A stretch of 9,375 nucleotides of DNA, taken from Thermoguttaceae bacterium. Its GTDB lineage: Bacteria > Planctomycetota > Planctomycetia > Pirellulales > Thermoguttaceae. Where the stretch lies: contig JAQVID010000078.1 in the NCBI GenBank assembly GCA_028695865.1, forward strand, positions 1 through 9,375, written 5' to 3'. This document shows positions 7,257 through 9,375 of the stretch, in pieces; positions within the stretch are counted from its first letter, which is position 1; each line of letters begins with the position of its first letter. The position numbers and the translations under genes are program-made. Below the pieces are notes generated by a model. It saw only the letters and a list, made by a program, of their open reading frames with translations. It had not been told where the DNA came from and searched no databases.

Positions 7257-8292
7257 AGTCCAAAATTATGAGCTGTTTGCGCAATGTTTGATTACGCGTG
7301 ACGCGGTCAAGGGCTATTCAATCAGTCGTTGGTTTCAGCCGGCGACCGGGTACGAGTTTTCGACCGAATCGAACACGACCGAGGTGACGAAATTGCAGGA
7401 CGATGCTCCATTGCGATATATGCGGTCTGCGAAAACGCGAGTTGAAAAGAAAGATCAATCCAACAAAGACAACTCGGCAACTGCGGCACGAGAGGCGGCT
7501 TCTGCCGACAATGATGTGAGTGTTTCCGAAACATACACGGAAGGCATGCCTGATTTCGCTTCGCCCATTTCCAATGCGATGGCCCTGCAAATTCTTGATG
7601 AACTTCCTTTGATTGGCTCTCCTGTACCGGATCACCCGTTGTCGTTCATGCTTGAATCCAGAGGAAAAGGCAGAGAATACATCGTTCATGTAAAATTGTC
7701 ACGAAGCGGCGATCGCGATGTACAGATATGGCAAGAGTGGTATGCCCGGCGAAAAACGGTTTCACTGCGGAACATGACGCTGGTCGTATTGTTTTTCCTT
7801 GGCCTTGTGGCATTATCGACGATTCTTTTTATCAGCGGTGTTGGACATTTGCCTTTGAAGAAAGAGGAGCCAAAAGAGCCTGTTCGTCCTGTTCGCGAAG
7901 TCGTCGTGGAAAAGACGGCCAGTCCGCCTTCGAAAAGCGATCCTGAATTGAGTCGGTCGCGAAATGAGATTCAAAGTTTGCAAAAACAGATGTCGGCAAT
8001 TTCCGCGGCCGTGGAGTCGTTTCGCTCTTTTCCGACTAATCGATTGTACAAGCCGAGAGTCAATCTGTTGAATTCCTCTTGTACTTTGGAAGAGAAACTC
8101 AGAGAGTTCTTTTCGCAAGAGGCGCTCGTTACTCCGCTTGACAAAAGCGAGGTGCAGCCGTGGATTGCGATTGAATGGCGAGGGGCAGGGAGTGCGCCTG
8201 ACATCGACCGGATTTTTCTTACCAATCAGGATGGAAAATCGCTTCGTGACTTGTTGAGCAAAATTGGTTCATCTGGTGTCTTGGTGGAGTGA
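7243..8292 (+). CDS. Bitopic membrane protein with TonB-like Pro/Glu/Lys stretch and coiled coil
   Basis: This 349-aa protein is not recognised as a named family. Residues 1-177 would be cytoplasmic: a short N-terminal domain (NYELFAQCLITRDAVKGYSI, 8-27), a low-complexity charged linker (about 62-100), and a second folded part (about 110-170). A membrane helix spans about 178-200, preceded by YARRKTVSLRN, consistent with N-in. After it come a proline-rich charged stretch (KKEEPKEPVRPVREVVVEK, 206-224), a coiled-coil-like segment (about 234-262) and a C-terminal domain ending in a strand-like SGVLVE. The Pro/Glu/Lys stretch resembles the extended periplasmic linkers of TonB and TolA, but no TonB C-terminal signature follows. 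The frame is open back to ATG 7012 inside the GTPase gene. ATG 7243 is chosen because AAGGAA precedes it and its 14-bp overlap equals that of the previous junction. As last gene of the operon it may link the GTPase to the channel pair (inference). Confidence 0.75.
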   Translation: MTRTKVQNYELFAQCLITRDAVKGYSISRWFQPATGYEFSTESNTTEVTKLQDDAPLRYMRSAKTRVEKKDQSNKDNSATAAREAASADNDVSVSETYTEGMPDFASPISNAMALQILDELPLIGSPVPDHPLSFMLESRGKGREYIVHVKLSRSGDRDVQIWQEWYARRKTVSLRNMTLVVLFFLGLVALSTILFISGVGHLPLKKEEPKEPVRPVREVVVEKTASPPSKSDPELSRSRNEIQSLQKQMSAISAAVESFRSFPTNRLYKPRVNLLNSSCTLEEKLREFFSQEALVTPLDKSEVQPWIAIEWRGAGSAPDIDRIFLTNQDGKSLRDLLSKIGSSGVLVE

Positions 8293-8314
8293 CGACGCGA
8301 CGTTTTATCAGGTA

Positions 8315-8345
8315 CACGGATTTTTTCAGCTTGATATAATCCGTG
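8315..8345 (+). other. Inverted repeat just after the operon stop
   Basis: CACGGATT (8315-8322) and AATCCGTG (8338-8345) form a perfect 8-bp stem with a 15-nt loop, 22 nt after the stop of the last operon gene. The position suits a transcript-end hairpin, but no U-run follows, so an intrinsic terminator is doubtful. It could be a 3'-end protecting stem or a palindromic binding site. Confidence 0.45.
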
Positions 8346-8377
8346 CTTCTGAACTCCCATGCCTTGCGCATGACAAC

Positions 8378-8425
8378 CTGACTACGATCCTGACGACAAT
8401 CTTGGCGATAATCTTGACTGTATTG
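8378..8425 (+). repeat. Degenerate 12-bp tandem array (about 4 units)
   Basis: Four consecutive 12-mers align without gaps: CTGACTACGATC, CTGACGACAATC, TTGGCGATAATC, TTGACTGTATTG. They share a YTGrC start and a -ATC end in three of four. The period equals that of the perfect array 50 bp downstream, but the unit sequence differs. It looks like an older, decayed slippage array. Confidence 0.5.
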
Positions 8426-8475
8426 TTCAAGTCCTCCTGCGGTCTGAAGCTGATTTCCAAATCGAACCAGACCGC

Positions 8476-8613
8476 AAGATCAAGATAAAGATCAAGATAA
8501 AGATCAAGATAAAGATCAAGATAAAGATCAAGATAAAGATCAAGATAAAGATCAAGATAAAGATCAAGATAAAGATCAAGATAAAGATCAAGATAAAGAT
8601 CAAGATAAAGATC
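8476..8613 (+). repeat. Perfect 12-bp tandem repeat, 11.5 copies
   Basis: The unit AAGATCAAGATA is repeated eleven times without any mismatch, plus a final AAGATC. Each unit is two hexamers AAGAT(C/A), so the array probably arose from a 6-bp repeat. Perfect identity across 138 bp indicates recent expansion or active slippage. It is intergenic, about 180 bp after the operon stop and 215 bp after which the HEAT-type gene ends. Because 12 is divisible by three, one minus frame stays open through it as Leu-Tyr-Leu-Asp repeats, which I do not regard as a gene. Confidence 0.97.
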
Positions 8614-8687
8614 GTCTCTCTTCAGGACAATAATCTCAGTCGTGGTGAACGGCTTTTCTGTCTTCCGCGGATGTTTCTTGAAATCAA

Positions 8688-8713
8688 CAGGCATGATACA
8701 ACCGTCATGCCTG
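8688..8713. other. Perfect 9-bp inverted repeat
   Basis: CAGGCATGA (8688-8696) and TCATGCCTG (8705-8713) form a perfect 9-bp stem with an 8-nt loop. No T-run follows on either strand. It sits between the 12-bp array and the 22-bp array, and could be a hairpin ending minus-strand read-through or a dyad binding site. TCATGC in its right arm falls in phase with the same hexamer in the adjacent 22-bp repeats. Confidence 0.6.
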
Positions 8714-8722
8714 ACATCCGTT

Positions 8723-8810
8723 CAACTCATGCGCAAGTTATCGGCAACTCATGCGCAAGTTATCGGCAACTGATATACAAGTTATCCGCAACTGACGCGC
8801 AGCTCACGTG
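8723..8810 (+). repeat. 22-bp iteron-like direct repeats (3 units plus a degenerate fourth)
   Basis: Units at 8723-8744 and 8745-8766 are identical (CAACTCATGCGCAAGTTATC then GG). The third (8767-8788) keeps CAACT, CAAGTTATC and a final CG but changes the middle to GATATA. The fourth (8789-8810) keeps only CAACTGA-GCGCA and then diverges. The period of 22 bp is close to two DNA turns, so the sites face the same side of the helix. Each unit contains TTATCGGCA or TTATCCGCA across the unit boundary, one or two changes from the DnaA-box consensus TTATCCACA. Function is unknown. Confidence 0.9.
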
Positions 8811-8822
8811 TTGTCTGCGCGT
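8795..8822 (-). terminator. GC-rich hairpin right after the HEAT-type gene stop (possible terminator)
   Basis: ACGCGCAG (8795-8802) and CTGCGCGT (8815-8822) form a perfect 8-bp stem with a 12-nt loop. On the minus strand it begins 5 nt after the stop codon of the HEAT-type gene. Stem strength and position suit a terminator, but the bases that follow are CAGTTGCGG rather than a U-run, so it may need Rho or act only as a 3' stabilising stem. Confidence 0.4.
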
Positions 8823-8827
8823 TGAGC

Positions 8828-9375
8828 TCATCGCGAAAGGGTGAGAGCCCTGTTTTCACCGACGATAATTGTTTTGGTCTTACCGGTTTGACGGTCGCTG
8901 ACCGTGGCATACAATTTTTTCGGGACGCCCGGAGCCGGGTCGCCGCCGAAATATTTATTGTATCCCCCTTCGAAGGAAACGGTTGCATTTCCTTCGGCCA
9001 AAAACTTTTCACAGACCTTTGCGGTCACGTCTTTTTGCTTGGTCGGGTCGTCGAGGAGGCCGTAAATTACTTTTTGGATTTCAATCGAACGGAGCAGTTT
9101 TTGATCGGCGGTTTCAGGAATGCTTAAATCAAGTTTGTATTGCTTGATAATCAGATTGGCCGTTTCTTTTTCGCTTTCTTTGCAAACAGTTGAAGCAAGC
9201 GCATCGCGGACCATTGCCCTTCTCATCCAATCAGACATGGGGAACTGCCGGGCAAGTCGCAAATAGCCGCGAAGTGCCCGGTTTGCGTAAGGATAGCCCG
9301 GTGTATTGGCCAGGTTCAGCAGAATGGGACCGACATCCGGGTCCATCCATTCGCCAAGAACTTTGGTTGCAAGGT
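8828..9375 (-). CDS. C-terminal part of a HEAT-type repeat protein of planctomycete style (partial, enters from right edge)
   Basis: The frame is open from the right edge (reading LATKVLGEWMDPDVGPILL) to the TGA at 8828-8830, giving 182 complete codons. An internal ATG at 9346 is probably not the start, because the frame continues upstream with family-like sequence. The helical part (GEWMDPDVGPILLNLA, then YANRALRGYLRLARQF and WMRRAMVRDALA) looks like HEAT/ARM-type helix pairs seen at the ends of large secreted planctomycete proteins, often with DUF1080 or cytochrome domains, none of which is visible here. The last about 45 residues (YNKYFGGDPAPGVPKKLYATVSD to the end) look like a small strand-rich module (AEGNATVSFEGG, then KTKTIIVGENRALTL). 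No catalytic motif is visible. Function unknown; a protein-interaction role is inferred. It is convergent with the GTPase operon. Confidence 0.72.
   Translation of the reverse strand, partial: LATKVLGEWMDPDVGPILLNLANTPGYPYANRALRGYLRLARQFPMSDWMRRAMVRDALASTVCKESEKETANLIIKQYKLDLSIPETADQKLLRSIEIQKVIYGLLDDPTKQKDVTAKVCEKFLAEGNATVSFEGGYNKYFGGDPAPGVPKKLYATVSDRQTGKTKTIIVGENRALTLSR

Larger units (their letters stand above)
8293..8827. other. Repeat-rich intergenic region between convergent genes
   Basis: This 535-bp gap lies between the end of the operon and the end of the HEAT-type gene. It carries no gene I can support. It contains three inverted repeats, a degenerate and a perfect 12-bp tandem array, and a 22-bp iteron-like array, each listed separately. 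No hairpin is followed by a T-run, so how either transcript ends is not obvious. Confidence 0.75.

Noticed and set aside
3724..8292. Zorya defence system
   Set aside because: The channel pair is compatible with ZorA/ZorB, but the stator has no OmpA-like domain, ZorA's long cytoplasmic tail is missing, and no ZorC, helicase ZorD or ZorE is present.
3724..8292. Type VI secretion membrane complex, flagellar stator or complete Tol-Pal/TonB system
   Set aside because: No TssJ/L/K, tube, sheath or ClpV genes; no peptidoglycan-binding MotB domain; no TolB, Pal, TonB C-terminal domain or outer-membrane receptor in the window.
8315..8345. Intrinsic terminator for the operon
   Set aside because: The 8-bp stem has a 15-nt loop and no T-run after it, so it is listed only as an inverted repeat.
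8326..8694. Minus-strand open frame of 122 codons with Leu-Tyr-Leu-Asp repeats
   Set aside because: It is open mainly because the 12-bp array is divisible by three. There is no ribosome site, the ATG lies within an inverted repeat, and no domain is seen.
8476..8810. CRISPR array
   Set aside because: The 12-bp and 22-bp units are contiguous with no unique spacers, and no cas genes are present.
8723..8810. Chromosomal or plasmid replication origin
   Set aside because: The DnaA-like sites are all imperfect, there is no evident AT-rich unwinding region alongside, and no dnaA, dnaN, rep or par gene is nearby.

Overview
The window looks like a chromosomal segment of a Gram-negative-type bacterium of the PVC group, most likely a planctomycete. 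This rests on protein style rather than any marker gene. There is a secreted DUF4838 protein, a HEAT-type repeat protein with an LGEW(M/L)DPD-like stretch and an RALRGYLRLARQ-like stretch typical of planctomycete secreted proteins, and envelope proteins with periplasmic domains. There is no rRNA, tRNA, insertion sequence or CRISPR array.

Layout. (1) Positions 1-3278 hold a minus-strand pair: a secreted DUF4838 / GH67-N-like protein (1170-3278), then 46 bp downstream a secreted M23 metallopeptidase with a PKD-like tail that runs off the left edge (1-1123). (2) Positions 3279-3723 are a divergent control region with one sigma70-like promoter on each strand, a 16-bp-period direct repeat and a small hairpin. 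(3) Positions 3724-8292 are a tightly packed five-gene plus-strand operon with overlapping or nearly abutting genes. (4) Positions 8293-8827 are a repeat-rich non-coding gap between convergent genes. It contains a perfect 12-bp x 11.5 tandem repeat, an older degenerate 12-bp array, three to four 22-bp iteron-like repeats and three inverted repeats. (5) Positions 8828-9375 hold the C-terminal end of a minus-strand HEAT-type protein that enters from the right edge.

The main interest is the five-gene operon. Its order is: a very small MotA/TolQ/ExbB-type three-helix channel protein (130 aa); an ExbD/TolR/MotB-type protein with an Asp in its only membrane helix (166 aa); a second single-pass protein with a proline-rich linker and an ExbD-like soluble domain (205 aa); a P-loop GTPase of the TRAFAC / 'DO-GTPase' style with a mid-protein membrane helix and a 360-residue second half (675 aa); and a bitopic protein with a TonB-like Pro/Glu/Lys stretch and coiled coil after its membrane helix (349 aa). 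All five are membrane proteins. The four single-pass ones can all be drawn with their C-terminal domains outside the cytoplasm. The simplest model is one envelope complex in which ion flow through the channel pair is coupled to, or gated by, a cytoplasmic GTPase. I do not recognise it as a named system. It lacks the ZorC/ZorD genes of Zorya, the TssJ/TssL/TssK genes of type VI secretion and a TonB C-terminal domain. The coupling model is inference; the domain calls rest on motifs seen in the translations.
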